From assembly GCA_041484525.1 (NCBI GenBank), contig JBGPHT010000018.1:13666-77665 (forward strand): DNA of 64,000 nt. The letters run 5' to 3'. Positions 53,349-60,887 of the stretch are shown in pieces. Each line of letters starts with the position of its first letter. The first letter of the stretch is position 1. Source of the DNA: JBGPHT01 sp041484525 (GTDB lineage Bacteria; Acidobacteriota; Terriglobia; Bryobacterales; Bryobacteraceae). Position numbers and translations under genes: made by a program. Under the pieces are notes generated by a model. It searched no databases and had not been told where the DNA came from. It was given only the letters and a program-made list of their open reading frames with translations.

Positions 53349-54812
53349 GTGTTAGCGCTGGTCCGTCACGCTAGGCAACGCCTCTTCAAGAACGAGTTGC
53401 TCTCCCAGGGCGCGAATGCATTTTGCGCCGCTCTAGTAGCCTTCATACTGCTTCTGCTCGTGGGCACAATGCTGCTGGACTGGCGTTGGACCCTGCTGAT
53501 CCCTCTGGCGGCAGCGGCCGTTGGGGTTTATCTGGCGCGCCGGCGTTTGCCTTCGCCCTATGTGGTGGCGCAGGCGATCGACCACCGGCTGGCGCTGACC
53601 GACACCATTTCCACGGCGCTCTATTTCAGCCAGAAACCGGACGCGCGGGTTTCTCCCGAGGTCCGCCGGTTGCAATTCGAAGAGGCGGAGCGCGTTTCCC
53701 GCACCGTCGACGTGCGGCAGGCCATTCCGTACGTTGTGCCGCGCGGGCTCTATGCGGCGCTGGCGCTGCTGCTGGTGGCATCCAGCCTGTTCGCGCTGCG
53801 CTACGGCTTGACCAAGCGGCTCGGCCTCAGGCCGCCGCTGGCGAACATTTTGCAGGAGACGTTCGGCGGCGAGCGCAAACAGATCGCGAAGAACCAGAAG
53901 CGCCCCAACCCGCTGCAGCCACCCGAGTCGCAGGACGAGAACGGCGATGCCGCCGCGCAACCCGATCCGCAATCCGGCGGATCCCCGGATGGCGACCCGG
54001 ACGCTGCCGAAGAGCAGGCGGACGCCAAGCAGCCGGAAATGGCGACGAGCAAGAAGTCGGGCGATTCGAAATCGCAAGATGGGGCCGAGAAGAACAGCGC
54101 AGAGGAGCAGGACGGCCAGGGCGAGGACCGCGAAGGCAGCTCCGGCGAGAATCCCAACTCGGGCAAGGAAAGCAAGAACGCCGACCAGAAGCAGCAGTCC
54201 GGCAAAGAGGGGCAGCAGCAGAATGCCAGCGACAATTCCAGCCTCTGGAATAAGGTGAAGGACGGCTTTCAGAACCTGATGTCGCGCATGAAGCAGCAGC
54301 CGAACAACAACCCCTCGCCGCAACAGCAGGCCAATAATCAGGATTCGAAACAGGGCAAGGGCCAGCAGAACGGCAGCAAGCAGCAGAACAAGGACGGCCA
54401 GCAGCAGGCGGGCAACCAGCAGGGCGAAGCGCAGGAAGGCGAGCAGGGCGAGCAGGCGGAAAACGCGCAGGACCCGCAGGGTAAGGGCCAGGGCAAGAGC
54501 GAAGAAAAGCAGGCGTCGAAGCAGCCCGGCAGCGGGATCGGCAGCCAGGACGGCAGCAAGGACATCCGGCAGGCGGAGCAGCTCGCCGCCATGGGCAAGA
54601 TCACCGAGCTCTTCGGCAAGCGCTCGGCGAATATCACGGGCGAGGCTACGGTGGAGGTGCAGAACACCGTCCAAACGCTGAAGACGCCCTATGCGCAGCG
54701 CGGCGTGCAGCACACGCAGGGCGGCGCCGAGATCAGCCGCGACGAGATCCCGGTGGTGCTACAGACCTACGTCGAGCAGTACTTCGAGGAAGTCCGGAAG
54801 CAGAAGAAGTAG
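53349..54812 (+). CDS. Membrane protein with long low-complexity Gln/Gly/Asn/Lys-rich tail
   Basis: About 487 residues. The first 160 contain two hydrophobic hairpins (around 'ALVAFILLLLVGTMLLDW' and 'GLYAALALLLVASSLFALRYG') with a conserved-looking soluble segment 'AQAIDHRLALTDTISTALYF' between them. Residues about 190-430 are highly polar and repetitive (Gln, Gly, Lys, Asn, Glu, Ser), certainly disordered. The last 70 are ordered again ('VEVQNTVQTLKTPY', 'EIPVVLQTYVEQYFEEVRKQKK'). GTG 53349 has an excellent GAGGGAAGAA site; an ATG at 53307 lacks one. Function unknown; the layout resembles membrane proteins found near MoxR/DUF58 systems, but none is here. Confidence 0.75.
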   Translation: MLALVRHARQRLFKNELLSQGANAFCAALVAFILLLLVGTMLLDWRWTLLIPLAAAAVGVYLARRRLPSPYVVAQAIDHRLALTDTISTALYFSQKPDARVSPEVRRLQFEEAERVSRTVDVRQAIPYVVPRGLYAALALLLVASSLFALRYGLTKRLGLRPPLANILQETFGGERKQIAKNQKRPNPLQPPESQDENGDAAAQPDPQSGGSPDGDPDAAEEQADAKQPEMATSKKSGDSKSQDGAEKNSAEEQDGQGEDREGSSGENPNSGKESKNADQKQQSGKEGQQQNASDNSSLWNKVKDGFQNLMSRMKQQPNNNPSPQQQANNQDSKQGKGQQNGSKQQNKDGQQQAGNQQGEAQEGEQGEQAENAQDPQGKGQGKSEEKQASKQPGSGIGSQDGSKDIRQAEQLAAMGKITELFGKRSANITGEATVEVQNTVQTLKTPYAQRGVQHTQGGAEISRDEIPVVLQTYVEQYFEEVRKQKK

Positions 54813-54822
54813 AACGGACCCA

Positions 54823-55263
54823 TTACTCCCAAACCCGCTTCGGCACCCCGCGGTCGCGGTCTTGCACCCGGTCATAAAGATAGTAAGTCGAGACCGTGCC
54901 TAGCGACTCGTTGTACAGGCTTTCCTGGCCCAGCGCTTCCTTGAGGTCGCCTTCGAAATCGTGCAGCGCCTTCAGATCGTCGGCCAGGGCGGGCTTCCGT
55001 TTCCCCGCGGGCGTCTCAAAAAACTTCTGGAATCCGCCATCGACCAGCGACCCGATTTCGCCACCCATCAGAATCCCCGGGCGGCTGGCGCTGACCACCG
55101 ATCCGCCATCCTCCTTCAGGTCGACCGCGCAATCCCCGCGGCTGAGGCGGACCACGCCGCCGGCCAGCGGAACGGCTGTAAATCCGGCAGCGCGGAGATT
55201 GTCGATCCGTTCGGAAAACGTGGGATTCTTGGGGCGGTCCCGGCGAAAGAACATAGACTCCAT
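54823..55263 (-). CDS. Soluble protein of unknown function
   Basis: A 146-residue protein without signal peptide or membrane segment. Recognisable stretches are 'RIDNLRAAGFTAVPLAGGVVRLSRGDCAVDL', in beta-alpha order, and 'TVSTYYLYDRVQDRDRGVPKRVW' at the end. No catalytic pattern stands out and I cannot assign a family. Starts at ATG 55263 or 55254 are both possible. It is convergent with the low-complexity membrane protein, ten bases apart. Confidence 0.68.
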   Translation of the reverse strand: MESMFFRRDRPKNPTFSERIDNLRAAGFTAVPLAGGVVRLSRGDCAVDLKEDGGSVVSASRPGILMGGEIGSLVDGGFQKFFETPAGKRKPALADDLKALHDFEGDLKEALGQESLYNESLGTVSTYYLYDRVQDRDRGVPKRVWE

Positions 55264-55376
55264 TTTATAGTGCCGCGCCGGCGGCTTGGGGCGGCGCGAG
55301 CGAATTTCGTGGAAAGTGTAAAATCATTCGCTGCCCGGATATAGGCGGCGGCTTCTTACTGTATGCTGTTGGAGCC

Positions 55377-57428
55377 ATGAGGAAAGTTGCCGTTTGTCTA
55401 TGTCTCTTCGGCTCTGCGCTGTTTGCCCAGACTGCCGATGTCGCGTACTTCCGCGCCGTGATGCTTCCGTCGAACGAAGTACCGGCCACTACCATCACTG
55501 CTAAGGGTGTGGCCGATATCGCCGCGCACGTGGTGCGTGACAGTTCCGGCCAGATCATCGGCGGCACCGTGAACTTCCTGGTGCACGTGAACTTCGCGGC
55601 CGACAACACGGCTGTAGGGCTGCACATTCACAGCGGCGGCCCCACCGTAGCCGGGCCGGTCGTCATCAGCAGCGGCCTGACTGCCGCCAACACTCTTCCG
55701 ATCAAGGCCGCCAGTACCGTGATCAACCTGCCCTCCCAGGTGACAACGGACTCCCCTGCCGCGGCGCTGAGCGCGTTGCGTGGTCTCTTCACGGATCCCG
55801 CCAACTATTACGTCAACATCCACACCACCGACTTGCCGAGCGGCGCCATCCGCGGCCAGTTGGTGCCGGCGATCGCCACCGTGTTGATGGGAGACATGAG
55901 TCAGGCGAACGAGGTTCCCGCCATAACCAACACCACGGCGAGCGGCACCGCGGTGGTGGTGGCCCTCGCCACTCTCGATGCGTCGGGTCAGATCGTAACC
56001 GGCGAAACTTACCAGCAGACCAGGTACACCACTGCCGACACCGGAAACATCACGGGCTTCCACATCCACCCGGGAGCCGCCGGGGGCACTGGTCCGGCGT
56101 CGTTGCAGGCGCCGCTGCCCGCGGGCACTGCGCTCGATCCCAGCGGAACCGGACTCATAGGTCCGTTTTATACCGAGATCGATCTCACCAACGCGGTCCA
56201 GGCGCAGACGTTTGCCAATCTCTTCTACAATCCGAGCGGCGACTACATCAACATGCACACCACCCAGCACGGAGGCGGCGTGATGCGGGCGCAGTTGCGG
56301 AACACCGACACTATGACGTTTTCGGTGCTGATGAACTCGACCAATGAAGTTGCCAAGCCTACGGTGGCGGCCACCGCGCCGGCGCTGGTCACGCTCCACA
56401 CGGTCCGCAATGAAGACGGCACGGTAGCCATGGGTACGGTCTTCTTCGACGTCAACTACCGGTTCCCGGGCTCCGCCACCGTCTCCGGGCTGCACATCCA
56501 CGACGCGGCCGCGGGCGTGAACGGAGCCATCACCATCCCGATGGTTCCCACCTATGACCCCAATTTCGTAACCGACAGCGGCTTCGGCAATTACTCCAAC
56601 TGGACGCCGGCGGTTACCACCCTTGCCGTGTTGAACGACATCGTGAAGAATCCCGAGGGCCACTACGTCAACATCCACACCTTAGCCGATGGCGGCGGTG
56701 TGGCGCGCGCGCAACTGGCCGCGGCCGTGACCACCCCTGGAAGCGTGGCAGCCGCGATCGCCGCCAACAACGACAAGACGGCTACGACAGTCGCGCCCGG
56801 CGGGCTGATCACCATCTACGGGACCAACCTGGCGAAGGTGGCGGTGGATCTGAGGGGGTGGGCGGGCAAGACGATTCCCACCTCGCTGAACGGCGCCAGC
56901 GTGACTATCGGAGGGAAGAACGCCCCGCTGATCTACGTTTCATCGACGCAGATCAACGCGCAGGTGCCGGTGGATGTGGCCGCGGGCTCGCAGCCGGTGG
57001 TCGTGAACAACGGCAATGGCGGCAGCACCGCTTTCAACGTGACGGTGGCGGCAGCGGCTCCGGCGATCTTTTTCTACGGCGCCAATCTGGGGTCCGTTCT
57101 CAAGAACGTCGACTTCTCGCTGGTGAGCGCAAGCAATCCGGCGAAAGCCGACGACGTGATCCTGGTGTACGCCACCGGCCTTGGCCAGACGTCGCCGGCG
57201 ATCGCCACGGGCGGGATCGTGGCGTCGGACGCAATCGACAACACGACCACCGTAACCGCCACGATCGGCGGCCAGGCAGCGACCGTTGTCTATTCGATCG
57301 CGTCGCCCGGATTCGCCGGGCTGTACCAGGTCGCGCTGAAGGTGCCCGCGGGCGTGACCGGCAGCTCGCCGATCGTGCTCACGCAGGGGACAGTAAAGTC
57401 GAACTCGGTCAACATCTCGGTTCAGTAA
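55377..57428 (+). CDS. Exported protein with three CHRD domains and a Solibacter-type C-terminal domain
   Basis: A 683-residue secreted protein. A signal peptide (MRKVAVCLCLFGSALFAQ) is followed by three CHRD (chordin-like) domains at residues about 20-165, 168-308 and 314-450, each with 'SNEVPA/QANEVPA/TNEVAKP'-type starts, a 'GLHIHSGGP'-like His segment and a 'YYVNIHTTDLPSGAIRGQL'-like close. The last 220 residues form the TIGR03437 domain ('VAPGGLITIYGTNLA', 'SLNGASVTIGGKNAPLIYVSSTQINAQVP' in order, 'LVYATGLGQTSPAI'), common in Solibacter surface proteins. It is probably a cell-surface adhesion or matrix protein; the role is unknown. Confidence 0.88.
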   Translation: MRKVAVCLCLFGSALFAQTADVAYFRAVMLPSNEVPATTITAKGVADIAAHVVRDSSGQIIGGTVNFLVHVNFAADNTAVGLHIHSGGPTVAGPVVISSGLTAANTLPIKAASTVINLPSQVTTDSPAAALSALRGLFTDPANYYVNIHTTDLPSGAIRGQLVPAIATVLMGDMSQANEVPAITNTTASGTAVVVALATLDASGQIVTGETYQQTRYTTADTGNITGFHIHPGAAGGTGPASLQAPLPAGTALDPSGTGLIGPFYTEIDLTNAVQAQTFANLFYNPSGDYINMHTTQHGGGVMRAQLRNTDTMTFSVLMNSTNEVAKPTVAATAPALVTLHTVRNEDGTVAMGTVFFDVNYRFPGSATVSGLHIHDAAAGVNGAITIPMVPTYDPNFVTDSGFGNYSNWTPAVTTLAVLNDIVKNPEGHYVNIHTLADGGGVARAQLAAAVTTPGSVAAAIAANNDKTATTVAPGGLITIYGTNLAKVAVDLRGWAGKTIPTSLNGASVTIGGKNAPLIYVSSTQINAQVPVDVAAGSQPVVVNNGNGGSTAFNVTVAAAAPAIFFYGANLGSVLKNVDFSLVSASNPAKADDVILVYATGLGQTSPAIATGGIVASDAIDNTTTVTATIGGQAATVVYSIASPGFAGLYQVALKVPAGVTGSSPIVLTQGTVKSNSVNISVQ

Positions 57429-57475
57429 GGTAAGGTAGAAAGGCGCGGGTACTCGTGGCTGCACGGGTGCCCGCG

Positions 57476-58756
57476 CTACCCATCTCTTCGCCACGCGAAC
57501 TTCCCCTTCACCACTGTAGCCACCGGCCCCCCGCGGAACGTCCGTCCATCGAACGGAGAATTGCGGCTGCGGGAGAACGAGTGGTTCACGTCGTAGGTCC
57601 AGCGCAGTTGCGTGCTGAAGATCGTGACGTCGCCGGGAGCGCCCGCGGCTAGCGTTCCCCGCCCCAGCCGCAAGACCGATTCCGGCCCCGTCGTGAACAG
57701 CTCCACCATGCGGCGCAACGAAATCCTGCCCGGGTGCACCAGCTCGTCGAGCGTCAGCGCGATGGCCGTTTCCAGTCCCAGAATGCCGAACGGACAGCGC
57801 TCGAATTCCTGCATCTTCTCGCTGCCTGGATGGGGCGCGTGGTCGGTGGCGATGGCGCTGATGGCGCCGCTCGCCAGACCCTCCACGACGGCGCTGCGGT
57901 CGCCGCCCGAACGCAGCGGCGGCTTCATCTTGTAATTGCTGTCATAGGCCGCCATCTCCTGGTCCGAGAGCGCGAAGTGGTGCGGCGTGGCCTCGCACGT
58001 CACCGGCATCCCCTGGCGCCGCGCGTAATCCACCATGGCGACGGCATTGCGCGTCGAGATGTGGGCCACGTGGTAGCGCGCCCCCGTGAGCTGCGCCAGC
58101 AACAGATCGCGGGCCACCATCACGTCCTCGCTCGCCGACGGGATACCGCGCAGTCCCCAGCGCACCGATTGCGCGCCCTCGTGCATGTCGCCCCCAGCCG
58201 ATAGGTTCAGGTCCTCGCAGTGCTGGATGATCGGCAGGTCGTAGGAGCGCGCAAACTCCATGGCGCGGCGCATGACGCGGGCATTCATGACGGGCTGGCC
58301 GTCGTCCGAAATGGCAACTGCCCCCGCCGCCTTCATGGCTCCGATGGCCGCCAGTTCCTCGCCGGCGCTGCCCTTCGTGATGGCGCCGATGGGGAACACG
58401 TTCACCACCGCGCGGCTGCGCGCCCGCTCCACGATATAGCTGGTGACGGTCGTGCTGTCGTTGATCGGCTTGGTATTCGGCATCGGGCAGATGGACGTGA
58501 AGCCCCCGGCGGCGGCGGTGCGCGACCCGCTCTCGATGGTCTCGGCGTGCTCGAATCCCGGCTCGCGCAGGTGCACGTGCATGTCGATAAATCCGGGGGC
58601 CACGATCATCCCGGTAGCGTCGAAGACCTCGGCCTGGGACGAATAGAGATCGGGCCCGACGCCGGCGATGCGGCCATCCACGATCAGCACGTCGGCCACG
58701 CGGTCCGTATTCGAGGCGGGGTCGATCACGCGCCCGTTCTTGATGACGATCGGCAT
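57476..58756 (-). CDS. pyrC: Dihydroorotase
   Basis: A 426-residue class I dihydroorotase, cyclising carbamoyl-aspartate to dihydroorotate. Metal-site motifs are 'GFIDMHVHLREPGFEHAETI' near residue 57, 'YHVAHISTRNAVAMV', 'CEATPHHFALSD' and 'AIATDHAPH' with the catalytic Asp. Length is normal for class I. It follows pyrB by three bases on the same strand and is the last gene of pyrR-pyrB-pyrC. Confidence 0.96.
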   Translation of the reverse strand: MPIVIKNGRVIDPASNTDRVADVLIVDGRIAGVGPDLYSSQAEVFDATGMIVAPGFIDMHVHLREPGFEHAETIESGSRTAAAGGFTSICPMPNTKPINDSTTVTSYIVERARSRAVVNVFPIGAITKGSAGEELAAIGAMKAAGAVAISDDGQPVMNARVMRRAMEFARSYDLPIIQHCEDLNLSAGGDMHEGAQSVRWGLRGIPSASEDVMVARDLLLAQLTGARYHVAHISTRNAVAMVDYARRQGMPVTCEATPHHFALSDQEMAAYDSNYKMKPPLRSGGDRSAVVEGLASGAISAIATDHAPHPGSEKMQEFERCPFGILGLETAIALTLDELVHPGRISLRRMVELFTTGPESVLRLGRGTLAAGAPGDVTIFSTQLRWTYDVNHSFSRSRNSPFDGRTFRGGPVATVVKGKFAWRRDG

Positions 58757-58759
58757 GGG

Positions 58760-59668
58760 CTACCCAATCACCTGTTCGAGCACCGCCATGCGCACCGCGA
58801 TGCCGTTCTCCACCTGGTTGAGAATCACGGAGCGCTGGAAATCGGCCACCTCGCTCGACAGCTCGCGCCCGCGATTGATGGGGCCGGGGTGCATCACGAT
58901 AGCGTCAGGCCGGGCCAGATCGAGATGATCCAGACGCAGCCCGTAGAACGTGAAATATTCGCTAGCGGGGAACGAGGCTTCGTGCTGCCGTTCGAGCTGT
59001 ACGCGCAGCATCATGACGACGTCGGCATCGCGGATGGCTTCGCGGATATCGGTCGTGAGGCACACGCCGGGCGCCAGTTGCGCCAGTTCGGGAGGCAGCA
59101 GCGAGGCGGGCCCGCAGAGCACGATCCGGGTGCCGAACTTCGACAGCAGGTGCACGTTCGAGCGCGCCACGCGGCTATGCGCGATGTCGCCGATGATCGC
59201 GACCTTGAGGCCCTCGAGGCCGCCGCGGCGGTCGAGAATGGTGCGCGCGTCGAGCAGCGCCTGGGTGGGATGCTCGTGTGTGCCGTCGCCCGCATTGATG
59301 ATGGGGGTGGGCAGGTGCCGCGCCAGGAAGTGCGGCGCACCCGAAGCCGAATGGCGCATCACGATGGCGTCCGGCCGCATAGCCGCCAGCGTGTTCAGCG
59401 TATCCACCAGCGATTCGCCCTTGGAGACGCTCGAGCCCGAAGCCGTGATCGACACCGCGTCGGCGCCCAGGCGCTTGGCGGCGATTTCGAAACTCGTGCG
59501 CGTGCGCGTGGACGCTTCGTAGAAGAGATTGACGATCATCTTCCCACGCAGCGTGTCCAGTTTTTTCAACGACTGATTTTGGATGGGCTGAAAATATTTG
59601 GCGCGCGCCAGGATAGCTTCGATCTCGGCGCGGCCCAGCTCTTCGATTCCGAGCAGTCCGGCGGGCAT
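58760..59668 (-). CDS. pyrB: Aspartate carbamoyltransferase catalytic subunit
   Basis: A 302-residue enzyme joining carbamoyl phosphate to aspartate. The carbamoyl-phosphate loop is 'NLFYEASTRTRTSFEIAAKRLGA' near residue 47, with 'VSKGESLVDTLNTL', 'INAGDGTHEHPTQALLD' and 'VMHPGPINRGRELS' following. Length is typical of the catalytic chain; no regulatory subunit PyrI is nearby. It lies between pyrR (5 bases) and pyrC (3 bases). Confidence 0.97.
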   Translation of the reverse strand: MPAGLLGIEELGRAEIEAILARAKYFQPIQNQSLKKLDTLRGKMIVNLFYEASTRTRTSFEIAAKRLGADAVSITASGSSVSKGESLVDTLNTLAAMRPDAIVMRHSASGAPHFLARHLPTPIINAGDGTHEHPTQALLDARTILDRRGGLEGLKVAIIGDIAHSRVARSNVHLLSKFGTRIVLCGPASLLPPELAQLAPGVCLTTDIREAIRDADVVMMLRVQLERQHEASFPASEYFTFYGLRLDHLDLARPDAIVMHPGPINRGRELSSEVADFQRSVILNQVENGIAVRMAVLEQVIG

Positions 59669-59673
59669 TCCGT

Positions 59674-60237
59674 TTATGCGCTTTCGCTAGCGGCTCGTTC
59701 CACCATGAGCACTCTTTCCATGCCGTCGATTTCCTGGAACTTCACTTCGATGATCTCCGCGTCGGTGGTCTGCACCGTGCGGCCGATAAACCTGGCTTCG
59801 ATGGGAAGCTCGCGATGGCCGCGGTCGATCAGCACCAGCAGTTGCACGCGCGCCGGCCGGCCATGATCGAACAGTGCGTCGAGAGCGGCGCGAATAGTGC
59901 GGCCGGTGTACAGCACGTCGTCCATCAGGATGATGTCTTTGCCGGCGACTTCAAATGGGATCTCGGTGGCGTTGAGGACGGGTTTGATATCGACTGTGCT
60001 CAGGTCGTCGCGATAGAGATTGATATCCAGAATTCCCACCGGAACCTTGCGGTTTTCCAGGCTCTCGATCTTGGCGGCCAGGCGCTGCGCCAGCGGAACT
60101 CCGCGCCGCCTGATCCCGATGAAGGCGAGCTGATCGAGGTCCTTGGTCTTCTCCAGGATTTCGTGCGCCAGGCGCACCAGCGTCCGATCGATTTCAGACG
60201 CGCTCATGAGTTGGGCTTTTTCGCGGGTGAGAAGCAT
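59674..60237 (-). CDS. pyrR: Bifunctional pyrimidine operon regulator/uracil phosphoribosyltransferase
   Basis: A 187-residue PyrR. The PRPP-binding loop 'KDIILMDDVLYTGRTIRAALDAL' lies near residue 98, with 'LTREKAQLMSASEIDRTLVRLAHEILEK' at the start and 'LLVLIDRGHRELPIEARFIGRTV' after. In Gram-positives PyrR attenuates the pyr operon by binding RNA. I looked for a PyrR-type hairpin in the 85 bases upstream and did not see one, so it may act otherwise or only as an enzyme. ATG 60237 is the family start; an upstream frame to 60261 is not needed. Confidence 0.94.
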   Translation of the reverse strand: MLLTREKAQLMSASEIDRTLVRLAHEILEKTKDLDQLAFIGIRRRGVPLAQRLAAKIESLENRKVPVGILDINLYRDDLSTVDIKPVLNATEIPFEVAGKDIILMDDVLYTGRTIRAALDALFDHGRPARVQLLVLIDRGHRELPIEARFIGRTVQTTDAEIIEVKFQEIDGMERVLMVERAASESA

Positions 60238-60322
60238 AGGTGCGTTGCAGGCCGGCCACAACCCGACCCTATACAGACTAGCACACGCGATCCCGCCTCA
60301 ATTCCGGTTCGCGTGCTACATT

Positions 60323-60808
60323 TTGAGCTTGACGCACTACCCTGTTTTCCTCGATCTGAAAGACCGCCCCGTGCTGGTGGTGGGCGCCGGAAAAGTCGCC
60401 CTCCGCAAGACGAAAGGCCTGCTGGATGCGGGTGCGCGCGTCACCGTGGTCGCGCCCGAATGGGACCGCGAATTCCGAGCCCTGCCCGTCCGCATCGTGC
60501 CGCGCCGCTTCCGCGCGTCCGACCTCGCCGGCTGCGTGCTGGTGTTCGCCGCCACCGACGACCGGTCGACCAACCACCGCATCGGCATCGCGGCCAAGGG
60601 CAAAGGCGTGTTCGCGAACATCGCCGATTCGGCCGCCGAGTGCGGCTTCCTGGTGCCGGCGCGCGTGAATCGCGACAACGTGCAGATCGCCGTCTCGACC
60701 GGCGGCGAGAATCCGCGGTTGTCGGCGAAATTGCGGCGCGAGCTTGAAGCGGTGCTGCTCGTATCAGAGCCACGAGAGAATACGGGGACGCCCCTACTTT
60801 GCGGATAG
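60323..60808 (+). CDS. Precorrin-2 dehydrogenase-like protein (Met8/CysG N-terminal type), short
   Basis: About 161 residues. The NAD-binding start 'FLDLKDRPVLVVGAGKVALRKTKGLLDAGARVTVVAPEW' is clear, followed by 'GCVLVFAATDDRSTNHRIG', 'VFANIADSAAECGFLVPARV' and 'NVQIAVSTGGENPRLSAKLRRELEAVL'. It should oxidise precorrin-2 to sirohydrochlorin for siroheme. Full Met8-type proteins continue beyond this; here the last dozen codons and the stop come from a family B repeat, so the C-terminal helical part is shortened. The start is TTG 60323 or 60329, with no good ribosome site. Confidence 0.8.
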   Translation: MSLTHYPVFLDLKDRPVLVVGAGKVALRKTKGLLDAGARVTVVAPEWDREFRALPVRIVPRRFRASDLAGCVLVFAATDDRSTNHRIGIAAKGKGVFANIADSAAECGFLVPARVNRDNVQIAVSTGGENPRLSAKLRRELEAVLLVSEPRENTGTPLLCG

Positions 60809-60856
60809 GTTGATGAATTCGCGTAGGTCGCCCGGAGCATCCCCGCATTCTTTCAC
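60774..60856. repeat. Family B palindromic repeat, copy 3
   Basis: Reverse orientation to copies 1 and 2. It begins GAGAGAATACGGGGACGCCC, continues CTACTTTGCGGATAGG and GAATTCGCGTAGGTCGCCCG, and ends GAGCATCCCCGCATTCTTTC. The stop codon TAG of the preceding gene is within it (60806-60808), and the helicase gene starts 31 bases later. Confidence 0.9.
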
Positions 60857-60887
60857 AGCGCACGGCTGCTAGAATTGAACCATCCCG

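Noticed and set aside
60238..60322. Possible PyrR-controlled attenuator before pyrR
   Set aside because: No PyrR-binding-loop sequence or terminator/antiterminator pair was found in the short leader.
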